Shown here piece after piece: positions 57,136 through 64,000 of a stretch of DNA of 64,000 bases. This DNA comes from Phenylobacterium aquaticum (GTDB taxonomy: Bacteria; Pseudomonadota; Alphaproteobacteria; Caulobacterales; Caulobacteraceae), in the NCBI RefSeq assembly GCF_022695515.1, contig NZ_JALDPT010000003.1:146492-210491 (forward strand), given 5' to 3'. A program made the position numbers and the translations under genes. The notes under the pieces were generated by a model. It searched no databases. It was not told the DNA's origin and saw only the letters and a list, made by a program, of their open reading frames with translations. Position 1 is the stretch's first letter; each line of letters starts with the position of its first letter.

Positions 57136-57171
57136 GATCGGCGCGCTGCGCCTAAAATCCGGACGCCGCGC

Positions 57172-57201
57172 TTGAAGTCCCGGGCGGCCTTCTTCTATTC
57201 T
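57172..57201 (+). promoter_or_regulatory. Predicted promoter of the metA leader
   Basis: TTGAAG (57172-57177), 18 bp, TATTCT (57196-57201). Transcription would start about 57207-57208, at the very beginning of the folded leader described next, which supports both calls. Confidence 0.55.
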
Positions 57202-57203
57202 GG

Positions 57204-57286
57204 CGCGGCATCAAGAGTTGGGCCCTGCCCAACGCCAACCTGCTTCCCGAGCAAGGTGGCGCTCCCCCCGGAGGATGTGGCCGTGG
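57204..57286 (+). ncRNA. Candidate SAM-binding riboswitch (SAM-I/SAM-IV clan core) upstream of metA
   Basis: The leader has the SAM-I opening ATCAAGAG (57210-57217), P1 pairing CATC with GATG (57209-57212 and 57274-57277), a short P2 hairpin (GTTGGGC/GCCCAAC with a 3-base loop), and a P3 stem GCC-A-ACC...GGT-GGC with the single bulged A that in SAM-I contacts the ligand (57234-57260). A small CTCC/GGAG hairpin (P4-like) closes the junction. The kink-turn and pseudoknot of SAM-I are missing because P2 is too short. The metA gene follows 64 bp later, a classical target. A different RNA or a coincidental fold is possible. Confidence 0.6.
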
Positions 57287-57349
57287 CGGCAAACAAACGG
57301 GTTCTCATCACCCCGCCTCGCGACCTTGGTTTGCTTGTGAGGGGCTTTC

Positions 57350-58279
57350 ATGCCGATCAAGATTCCCGACGCCCTGCCGGCCCGCGCCCTTCTGGAAGCC
57401 GAGGGCGTGGTCATCATGCGGGAGGCCGACGCCGCCCGCCAGGACATCCGGCCGCTGCATATCGGGCTTCTCAACCTCATGCCCGACAAGCCGAAGACGG
57501 AGACCCAGTTCGCACGATTGCTGGGGGCGACGCCGCTGCAGGTCGAGCTCACCCTTGTTCAACTCGCCACCCATACGCCGCGGAATACGCCGGCGGAGCA
57601 CCTCCGCGCCTTTTACCGCACCTGGGATGAGGTGAAGACCCAGCGCCTGGATGGATTGATCGTCACCGGCGCGCCGGTCGAGACCCTGCCGTTCGAACAG
57701 GTCGCCTACTGGGACGAACTGCGGCGGATCCTCGATTGGACGGATCGCCACGTGCACAGCTGCTTTTATGTCTGCTGGGGCGCCCAGGCGGCGCTTCGGC
57801 ATTTTCACGGCGTGGACAAGCACGTCCTGCCTCAGAAGCTGTCGGGGGTGTTCGCCCATCGGCTGGTCTCGCCGAATTCGGCCTATCTGCGGGGCCTGTC
57901 AGACGAAGTTGACGTCCCGGTGTCGCGCTCCAGCGAGGTGCGGCATGGCGATCTTCCCGCCGGCGCCGGTCTGAACGTGCTGATGGAGTCCGATGAGGCG
58001 GGGCTGTGCCTCGTGGAGGATTCGCGCCGGCGGGGGTTGTTCATGTTCAACCACCTTGAGTACGACGCCGGCACTCTGGCCGAAGAGTATGAGCGCGATC
58101 GGGCCAAGGCGCCCGACACCGCGCCCCCGGCCCACTACTTCGACGCCAGTCCGCGAGGCGGCGCGCCAAAGAACCGGTGGCGCAGCCATGCGCACCTGTT
58201 GTTCGGCAACTGGATCAATGAGATCTACCAGACCACGCCCTTCGATCTGGACGCCATCGGGTCAGGTTCGGTCGCTTAG
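57350..58279 (+). CDS. metA: Homoserine O-acyltransferase MetA (succinyl/acetyl)
   Basis: 309 residues, close to the usual MetA length. Patterns: HIGLLNLMPDKPKTETQFAR, VTGAPVETLPFEQV, the catalytic cysteine in FYVCWGAQAALRHFH and MFNHLEYDAGTL with the catalytic His/Glu. It activates homoserine at the start of methionine synthesis. Acetyl or succinyl specificity is not settled by sequence alone. TGAGGGG is placed 5 bp ahead of the ATG, and the upstream leader (57204-57286) probably regulates it. Confidence 0.92.
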   Translation: MPIKIPDALPARALLEAEGVVIMREADAARQDIRPLHIGLLNLMPDKPKTETQFARLLGATPLQVELTLVQLATHTPRNTPAEHLRAFYRTWDEVKTQRLDGLIVTGAPVETLPFEQVAYWDELRRILDWTDRHVHSCFYVCWGAQAALRHFHGVDKHVLPQKLSGVFAHRLVSPNSAYLRGLSDEVDVPVSRSSEVRHGDLPAGAGLNVLMESDEAGLCLVEDSRRRGLFMFNHLEYDAGTLAEEYERDRAKAPDTAPPAHYFDASPRGGAPKNRWRSHAHLLFGNWINEIYQTTPFDLDAIGSGSVA

Positions 58280-58353
58280 CCGCGCCGCGCCAGGGATGCC
58301 TTTCCCGGCGTCAGGCTCTAGAACGTTCAGTCACTTCTCCCGATTGATTCGAC

Positions 58354-60606
58354 ATGTCCAAACACATCCCCCCGCCCTCTGACGGTGACGGCGAGCGCAT
58401 CGTTGACGAGCCTTTGGCGGAAGCCCTGTCGCGGCGATATCTGGCCTATGCGCTCTCGGTCATCACCGACCGGGCCCTGCCGGACGTCCGCGACGGCCTG
58501 AAGCCGGTGCAGCGGCGCGTGCTCTACGCCATGCGCGAGATGCGCCTGAACCCGGAGGCCGCGGCCCGCAAATGCGCCAAGGTCGTCGGCGAGGTCATGG
58601 GCGGCTATCACCCGCACGGCGACCAGTCGATCTACGACACCCTGGTCCGCATGGCCCAGGACTTCGCCCAGCGCTATCTGCTGGTCGATGGCCAGGGCAA
58701 TTTCGGCAATATCGACGGCGATAACCCGGCGGCCATGCGCTACACCGAGGCGAAGCTGACCGAGGCGGCGATGCTGCTCCTGGACGGCATCGACGAGGAC
58801 GCGGTCGACTTCAAGCCGACCTATGACAACCAGGACGAAGAACCTGTCGTCCTGCCGACCGGCTTCCCCAATCTGCTGGCCAACGGCACCACCGGCATCG
58901 CCGTGGGCATGGCGACCTCGATCCCGCCGCACAACGCCGCCGAGCTGATCGACGCCTGCACCCTGCTGCTGGAGAAGCCCGAGGCGACCACCGAGGAGTT
59001 GATGGCCCATGTCCAGGGCCCGGACTTCCCGACCGGCGGCGTCATTGTCGAGCCCCGCGCCTCGCTGCTCGAGACCTACGAGACCGGCCGCGGCGGCGTG
59101 CGCCTGCGGGCGCTGTGGGAGAAGGAAGACACCGGCCGCGGCAGCTACCAGATCGTCATCACCCAGATCCCCTATCAGGTGAAGAAGGCCGACCTGGTCG
59201 AGCAGCTGGCCGAGCTGATCGAGAACAAGAAGGCCCCGCTGCTGGGCGATGTCCGCGACGAGAGCGCGGAGGACGTGCGGCTGGTCATCGAGCCCAAGAA
59301 CCGCAATGTCGAACCGGAAGTGCTGATGGAGAGCCTGTTCAAGCTCTCGGCGCTGGAGAACCGGTTCTCGGTGAACCTCAACGTCCTGGACGCCCGCGGC
59401 ACGCCCGGCGTCATGGGGCTGAAGTCGATCCTGCAGGCCTTCCTCGACCACCGGCGCGAGGTGCTGATCCGCCGCGCCCGGTTCCGGCTGGGCAAGATCG
59501 AGGCCCGGCTGCACATCCTCGACGGCCTGCTAATCGCCTATCTGAACCTCGACGAGGTGATCCGCATCGTCCGCTACGAGGACGAGCCCAAGGCCAAGCT
59601 GATCGCCGCCTTCGCGCTGTCCGAGATCCAGGCCGACGCCATCCTCAACACCCGCCTGCGCCAGCTGGCCCGGCTGGAGGAGATGGAGATCCGTCGCGAA
59701 CATGCGGAACTGGCGGAGGAACGCGACGGCCTGCTGAAGCTGCTGGCCTCCGACAAGCAGCAGTGGAAGCTGGTCGGGGTGGGGCTGCGCGACGTGCGCG
59801 CCGTGCTGGGTCCGGAGACCACGGTCGGCCGCCGCCGCTCGATCTTCGCCGAGGCCCCGGTGGTCGACGCCGAGGCGGCCATCGAGGCCATGATCGTGCG
59901 CGAGCCGATCACCGTGATCCTGTCCGAGCGCGGCTGGATCCGCGCCGCCAAGGGCAAGGTCGAGGATCCGTCGGAACTGAAGTTCAAGGAAGGCGACAAG
60001 CTGGGCTTCCTGGTCCCGGCCGAGACCACCGACAAGCTCCTGATCTTCGCCTCTGACGGCCGGTTCTTCACGCTGGGCTGCGACAAGCTGCCGGGCGCGC
60101 GCGGCCATGGCGAGCCGCTGCGCCTGCTGCTCGATCTCGACGACAAGACCGGCATCATCGACGTCTTCGCCCACAAGCCGGGCCTGAAGCGGGTGATTGC
60201 GTCGAAGGAGGGCTACGGCTTCGTCCTGCCCGAGGAGGAGGCCCTGTCGGCCCGCAAGGCCGGCAAGCAGGTGCTGAATGTCGGCGCCAAGGGGGCGGCC
60301 TTCGCCCTGCCGGCGACCGGCGACCATCTGGGGGTCATCGGCGACAACGGCAAGATCCTGATCTTCCCGCTCGAGGAGCTGCCGGAAATGCCGCGCGGCA
60401 AGGGCGTGAAGCTGCAATCCTACCGCGAGGGGGGGCTGCGCGACGCCATCGTCTTCAAGGCCGAGGAAGGCGCGACCTGGATCGATCCGGCCGGTCGCAC
60501 CCGGGTCTGGGCCGAGTGGCGCGAGTGGCTGGCCCGTCGCGCCGCCGCCGGCAAGCTGGCGCCCAAGGGCTTCCCGACCAGCCGCCGGTTCCGACCGAAG
60601 GGGTAG
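58354..60606 (+). CDS. parC: DNA topoisomerase IV subunit A
   Basis: 750 residues, ParC length. Winged-helix and breakage-reunion domain with catalytic Tyr130 in [15 protein letters not shown], quinolone-region [15 protein letters not shown], then [20 protein letters not shown]. The C-terminal beta-pinwheel repeats ([43 protein letters not shown]) are the shorter ParC type rather than GyrA. It decatenates daughter chromosomes. No ribosome-binding site of note; ATG at 58354. Confidence 0.94.
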   Translation: MSKHIPPPSDGDGERIVDEPLAEALSRRYLAYALSVITDRALPDVRDGLKPVQRRVLYAMREMRLNPEAAARKCAKVVGEVMGGYHPHGDQSIYDTLVRMAQDFAQRYLLVDGQGNFGNIDGDNPAAMRYTEAKLTEAAMLLLDGIDEDAVDFKPTYDNQDEEPVVLPTGFPNLLANGTTGIAVGMATSIPPHNAAELIDACTLLLEKPEATTEELMAHVQGPDFPTGGVIVEPRASLLETYETGRGGVRLRALWEKEDTGRGSYQIVITQIPYQVKKADLVEQLAELIENKKAPLLGDVRDESAEDVRLVIEPKNRNVEPEVLMESLFKLSALENRFSVNLNVLDARGTPGVMGLKSILQAFLDHRREVLIRRARFRLGKIEARLHILDGLLIAYLNLDEVIRIVRYEDEPKAKLIAAFALSEIQADAILNTRLRQLARLEEMEIRREHAELAEERDGLLKLLASDKQQWKLVGVGLRDVRAVLGPETTVGRRRSIFAEAPVVDAEAAIEAMIVREPITVILSERGWIRAAKGKVEDPSELKFKEGDKLGFLVPAETTDKLLIFASDGRFFTLGCDKLPGARGHGEPLRLLLDLDDKTGIIDVFAHKPGLKRVIASKEGYGFVLPEEEALSARKAGKQVLNVGAKGAAFALPATGDHLGVIGDNGKILIFPLEELPEMPRGKGVKLQSYREGGLRDAIVFKAEEGATWIDPAGRTRVWAEWREWLARRAAAGKLAPKGFPTSRRFRPKG

Positions 60607-60623
60607 GGGTTTCCCCCGACCCC
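60600..60623 (+). terminator. Possible hairpin at the end of parC
   Basis: GGGGT pairs with ACCCC and an inner GGGG pairs with CCCC around TTT. It overlaps the parC stop codon. No clear T-run follows, so it is only a candidate terminator. Confidence 0.4.
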
Positions 60624-60686
60624 GGGCTGGGCTAGCTGACTTCAAGACACCCGCATCCAGACGGGCGAATTCCAGGGGGACTGACC

Positions 60687-62030
60687 ATGACGCGCCGCGT
60701 CCATCTCTTCGCGACCGCCTTCGTCGCATTCGGCCTCGGGCTCGGAGGCTGCCAGGCGGTCGCCAAGGAGAAGCCCGCCGCGCCCGTGGCGGCGACGCCC
60801 CGCCTGGTCGCGCCGGAGGCGGTGGGCTTTGACGCCGAGCGGCTGAAGAAGCTCGACGCCTATATGGCCGGGACCGTGGCCCAGGGCCGGGTGGCCGGCA
60901 TGACCACCCTGCTGGTCCGCCACGGCAAGGCCGTGGAGTTTAACACCTATGGCCAGAAGAGCCTGGCGACGGCGGCGCCGATGGATCGCGACGCCATCTT
61001 CCGCATCTATTCGATGTCCAAGCCCCTGACCGGCGTGGCCATGATGATCCTCTTCGAAGAGGGCAAGTGGAAGCTGGACGACCCGGTCACCAAGTTCGTG
61101 CCCGAGTTCAAGGACCTCAAGGTCATGACCGGGGTGGACGACAAGGGGAACATCGTCACCGTCCCCGCCAACCGCCCCCCGACCATGCGCGAGATCATGA
61201 GCCACACGGCCGGCTTCGGCTACGGCCTGGGCGACAAGCATCCGGTCGACAAGCTGTTCCGCGAACGCCGCGTCCTGGGCTCCTCGAACCTGCAGGAGTT
61301 GATCAACCGGATGGCCGACATCCCGCTGATGTTCCAGCCGGGGACCAGCTGGTCCTATTCGGCCTCGGTCGACGTCCAGGGCTATATCGTCGAGAAGATC
61401 AGCGGCCAGAAGTTCGGCGACTTCCTGCAGCAGCGGGTGTTCGGCCCGCTGAAGATGAACGACACCGCCTTCTATACCGGCCCCGCCAAGGCCTCGCGCC
61501 TCGCCGCCGTCTATGTCGGCGATCCCAAGACCGGCAAGCTGGTCGAGCCGACCCAGCTCTACGGCGGGACCATGCCCGACTACACCAAGCCGCCGGCGAT
61601 GGAATCCGGCGGCGGCGGCCTGGTCTCCACCACGGCCGACTATGGCCGCTTCGCCCAGATGATCCTGAACAAGGGCGAGCTGGACGGGGTGCGCATCCTG
61701 TCGCCAGCCGCGGTTGAGCTGATGGGCACCAACGTGATCCCGCAGAGCGTGCTGGTGACCTCCAACGGCACGTCCGGCGCGCGGTTCAACGAGGCCGTGG
61801 GCTTCGGGCTCGACTTCGCGGTGGTCAATGATCCGCGCAAGGCCGGCAGCCTGACCGGCAAGGGCGAGATGAGCTGGGGCGGCGCGGCCGGCACCTGGTT
61901 CTGGATCGACCCCACCAACGACCTCTATTTCGTGGGCATGATCCAGCGCATCGGCGGCACGGGCGGGGATGATCTCGGGACCATGGCCCGGACCCTGACC
62001 TACCAGGCCCTGACCCACCCGGAGAAGTGA
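60687..62030 (+). CDS. Serine hydrolase of the beta-lactamase class C / EstB family, lipoprotein
   Basis: 447 residues. A lipoprotein signal ends FGLGLGGC (Cys22). SxxK motif YSMSKPLTG (Ser109, Lys112), the second motif YSASVD and LGWGGAAGT-like (here SWGGAAGTWFW) are in the order of the S12/class C family. It may be an esterase or peptidase; beta-lactamase activity cannot be claimed from sequence. Members of this kind sit on the periplasmic side of the outer or inner membrane. It stands alone between parC and aspS. Confidence 0.85.
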   Translation: MTRRVHLFATAFVAFGLGLGGCQAVAKEKPAAPVAATPRLVAPEAVGFDAERLKKLDAYMAGTVAQGRVAGMTTLLVRHGKAVEFNTYGQKSLATAAPMDRDAIFRIYSMSKPLTGVAMMILFEEGKWKLDDPVTKFVPEFKDLKVMTGVDDKGNIVTVPANRPPTMREIMSHTAGFGYGLGDKHPVDKLFRERRVLGSSNLQELINRMADIPLMFQPGTSWSYSASVDVQGYIVEKISGQKFGDFLQQRVFGPLKMNDTAFYTGPAKASRLAAVYVGDPKTGKLVEPTQLYGGTMPDYTKPPAMESGGGGLVSTTADYGRFAQMILNKGELDGVRILSPAAVELMGTNVIPQSVLVTSNGTSGARFNEAVGFGLDFAVVNDPRKAGSLTGKGEMSWGGAAGTWFWIDPTNDLYFVGMIQRIGGTGGDDLGTMARTLTYQALTHPEK

Positions 62031-62126
62031 CCCCAGGGGAGGGTGGAATGACCCGCCTCACCTTGACATTCCGCCCCCCCCATGCGCCCTTCCGCGCCTT
62101 GATTTTCTGAGCCTTAGCGACTCCCC

Positions 62127-63905
62127 ATGCACGCCTATCGCACTCATACCTGCGGCGCGCTTCGCGCCGCCGACACCGGTCAGCCGGTCCGCCTGTCCGG
62201 CTGGATCCATCGCAAGCGCGACCATGGCGGGCTGGTCTTCATCGACCTGCGCGACCATTACGGCCTGACCCAGCTGGTCCTGGCGCCCGAGACCCCCGGC
62301 TTCAATCTGGTCGAGCGCCTGCGCGCCGAGAGCGTGATCCGCGTCGACGGCGAGGTGGTGGCCCGCACGCCCGAGACCATCAATCCGAACCTGCCCACCG
62401 GCGAGGTCGAGATCCGCGTGACCTCGGTCGACGTGCTGTCGGAAGCCGCCGAGCTGCCGCTGCCGGTGTTCGGCGAGCCTGACTATCCGGAAGAGATCCG
62501 GCTGAAGCACCGCTATCTCGATCTGCGCCGCGAGACCCTGCACAAGAACATCGTGCTGCGGTCCAAGGTCATCCACTCGATCCGCAACCGCATGATCGGC
62601 CAGGGCTTCCTGGAATATCAGACCCCGATCCTGACGGCCTCGTCGCCGGAAGGCGCGCGCGACTTCCTGGTGCCGTCGCGCCTGCATCCGTCCAAGTTCT
62701 ACGCGCTGCCCCAGGCGCCGCAGCAGTTCAAGCAGCTGCTGATGGTCTCGGGCTTCGACCGCTATTTCCAGATCGCCCCCTGCTTCCGCGACGAGGACCT
62801 GCGCGCCGACCGCAGCCTGGAATTCTATCAGCTCGACGTCGAGATGAGCTTCGTCACCCAGGAAGACATCTTCGCGGCCATCGAGCCGGTGATGCACGGG
62901 GTGTTCGAGGAGTTCTCCGACGGCAAGCCGGTGACCCCCTATCCGTTCCCGCGCATCCCCTATCGGGAAGCCATCGCCAAGTACGGCTCCGACAAGCCGG
63001 ACCTGCGCAACCCGATCGTCATGCAGGACGTCTCCGAGCGCTTCCGCGGCGGCGGCTTCGGCCTGTTCGCCCGCATTCTGGAAGACGCCAAGAACGCCGT
63101 GTGGGGCATTCCGGCCCCCAAGGGCGGCAGCCGCGCCTTCTGCGACCGTATGAACAGCTGGGCGCAGGGCGAGGGCCAGCCGGGCCTGGGCTATATCTTC
63201 TGGAGCGAGGACCAGGGCGCCTGGGGCGGCCCGATCGCCAAGAACCTCGGGCCTGAGAAGACCGACGAGGTCATGGGCCAGTTGGGCCTGGGCAAGGGCG
63301 ACGCGGCCTTCTTCGTCGCCGGCGACCCGAAGGTCTTCTACAAGTTCGCCGGCTCTGCCCGCACCAAGGTCGGGACCGACCTCGGCGTCGTGGACGAGAA
63401 CCGCTTCGAGTTCGTCTGGATCGTCGACTTCCCGATGTTCGAGATGAACGAGGAGACGAACCACGTCGACTTCTCGCACAACCCGTTCTCCATGCCGCAG
63501 GGCGAGCTGGAGGCGCTGGAGACCAAGGATCCCTTGGACATCCTGGCCTATCAGTACGACATCGTCTGCAACGGCTACGAGCTGTGCTCGGGCGCGGTGC
63601 GGAACCACCGCCCGGACGTGATGCTGAAGGCCTTCGAGATCGCGGGCTATGGCCCCAATGTGGTCGAGGAGCAGTTCGGCGGCATGCTGAACGCCTTCCG
63701 CCATGGCGCCCCGCCCCACGGCGGCCTCGCGCCCGGCATCGACCGCATCGTCATGCTGCTGGCCGGCCAGACGGCGATCCGCGAGGTCATCGCCTTCCCG
63801 CTGAACCAGCAGGGCCAGGACCTGCTGATGAACGCGCCCTCGGACGTGACCGACAAGCAGCTGAAGGAGCTGCACATCCGCACGGCTCCGCCGATCAAGG
63901 TCTAG
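62127..63905 (+). CDS. aspS: Aspartyl-tRNA synthetase, probably non-discriminating
   Basis: 592 residues, bacterial type with OB fold, class II core and GAD insertion. Motif 2 is [20 protein letters not shown] and motif 3 is [17 protein letters not shown]. In the anticodon-binding domain the residue after RKRD is His33 ([11 protein letters not shown]), the position where bacteria lacking AsnRS usually have His and strict AspRS enzymes have Leu; this suggests it also charges tRNA-Asn. ATG at 62127. Confidence 0.94.
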   Translation: MHAYRTHTCGALRAADTGQPVRLSGWIHRKRDHGGLVFIDLRDHYGLTQLVLAPETPGFNLVERLRAESVIRVDGEVVARTPETINPNLPTGEVEIRVTSVDVLSEAAELPLPVFGEPDYPEEIRLKHRYLDLRRETLHKNIVLRSKVIHSIRNRMIGQGFLEYQTPILTASSPEGARDFLVPSRLHPSKFYALPQAPQQFKQLLMVSGFDRYFQIAPCFRDEDLRADRSLEFYQLDVEMSFVTQEDIFAAIEPVMHGVFEEFSDGKPVTPYPFPRIPYREAIAKYGSDKPDLRNPIVMQDVSERFRGGGFGLFARILEDAKNAVWGIPAPKGGSRAFCDRMNSWAQGEGQPGLGYIFWSEDQGAWGGPIAKNLGPEKTDEVMGQLGLGKGDAAFFVAGDPKVFYKFAGSARTKVGTDLGVVDENRFEFVWIVDFPMFEMNEETNHVDFSHNPFSMPQGELEALETKDPLDILAYQYDIVCNGYELCSGAVRNHRPDVMLKAFEIAGYGPNVVEEQFGGMLNAFRHGAPPHGGLAPGIDRIVMLLAGQTAIREVIAFPLNQQGQDLLMNAPSDVTDKQLKELHIRTAPPIKV

Positions 63906-63914
63906 GGGTAGGGG

Positions 63915-64000
63915 TCAGTACTTCGGCGGCGCGCGCCGCGACGGACGCGGGCGGGGCGGGGACCACGGACCCGGCAGCCCGGACCGGCCACCGGCCGGAC
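63915..64000 (-). CDS. Partial gene, C-terminal end only
   Basis: A minus-strand reading frame open to the window edge ends with a proline- and arginine-rich tail (RPRPSRRAPPKY) and TGA. Such tails are common at the end of alphaproteobacterial proteins and codon third positions are GC-rich. No function can be given. Confidence 0.35.
   Translation of the reverse strand, partial: PAGGRSGLPGPWSPPRPRPSRRAPPKY

Noticed and set aside
57204..57349. SAM-II (metA-type) riboswitch
   Set aside because: The ATTTAA and GATAAAT-like SAM-II core is absent; the fold is closer to the SAM-I/SAM-IV clan.
57883..58195. Small minus-strand frames within metA
   Set aside because: Antisense to conserved metA coding sequence and without ribosome-binding sites.
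60687..62030. True beta-lactamase resistance gene
   Set aside because: Only family-level S12/class C motifs are present; many such proteins are esterases or peptidases.
62058..63875. 605-codon minus-strand frame opposite aspS
   Set aside because: Shadow frame; aspS motifs are intact on the plus strand.

Overview
This GC-rich window looks like the chromosome of a Caulobacteraceae-type alphaproteobacterium (Caulobacter/Phenylobacterium group). That is an inference from gene content and order: rpoZ-spoT, pyrE-pdxJ-acpS, lepB-rnc-era-recO, parC and aspS, GC-rich third codon positions, and frequent ATGA/GTGA overlaps between adjacent genes. I see no rRNA, tRNA, CRISPR array, phage genes or insertion sequence.

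Layout. 0-9 kb: a NasS/NasT nitrate-sensing pair (minus), a DUF2189 membrane protein, a large GH2 beta-galactosidase, a lower-GC island with an MltR-like protein, and a frameshifted peptide-binding lipoprotein. 9-20 kb: an ergothioneine EgtB-EgtD fusion (EgtB half frameshifted), a KGG stress protein, an ArsR/AHSA1 cassette with a clear operator, an EnvZ/OmpR-type two-component pair, a metallo-hydrolase, an amino-acid permease and helicase HrpB. 20-31 kb: two rRNA/RNA-methyltransferase-type genes, a TetR regulator, a soluble lytic transglycosylase, dapA-smpB, small enzymes, folK and a HAD phosphatase. 31-38.5 kb: rpoZ-spoT, then a four-gene arsenic operon (arsR-arsC-acr3 plus an ATP-grasp-like gene). 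38.5-45 kb: accessory metabolic genes (TolB-like amidohydrolase, TauD dioxygenase, EamA exporter, VOC, GNAT). 45-47 kb: pyrE-pdxJ-acpS. 47-53 kb: accessory genes (calcium-loop-like secreted protein, SDR/TetR pair, S9 peptidase, aminotransferase) that separate acpS from lepB. 53-64 kb: lepB-rnc-era-nat-recO, metA behind a candidate SAM riboswitch, parC, a serine hydrolase and aspS.

Regulation visible in the sequence: two ArsR-family operators (perfect palindromes at 11734-11755 and 38485-38512), several sigma70-like promoters, a minus-strand intrinsic terminator at 15454-15480, and a compact leader RNA before metA whose folding core resembles the SAM-I/SAM-IV riboswitch clan.

Three genes carry an apparent single-base loss in short G/C runs (near 7957, 9985 and 45057). 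In each case one added base restores a full-length family member, so base-calling or assembly error is at least as likely as true gene decay. Three large imperfect palindromic repeat elements lie between genes (20265-20403, 23356-23496, 47975-48121).
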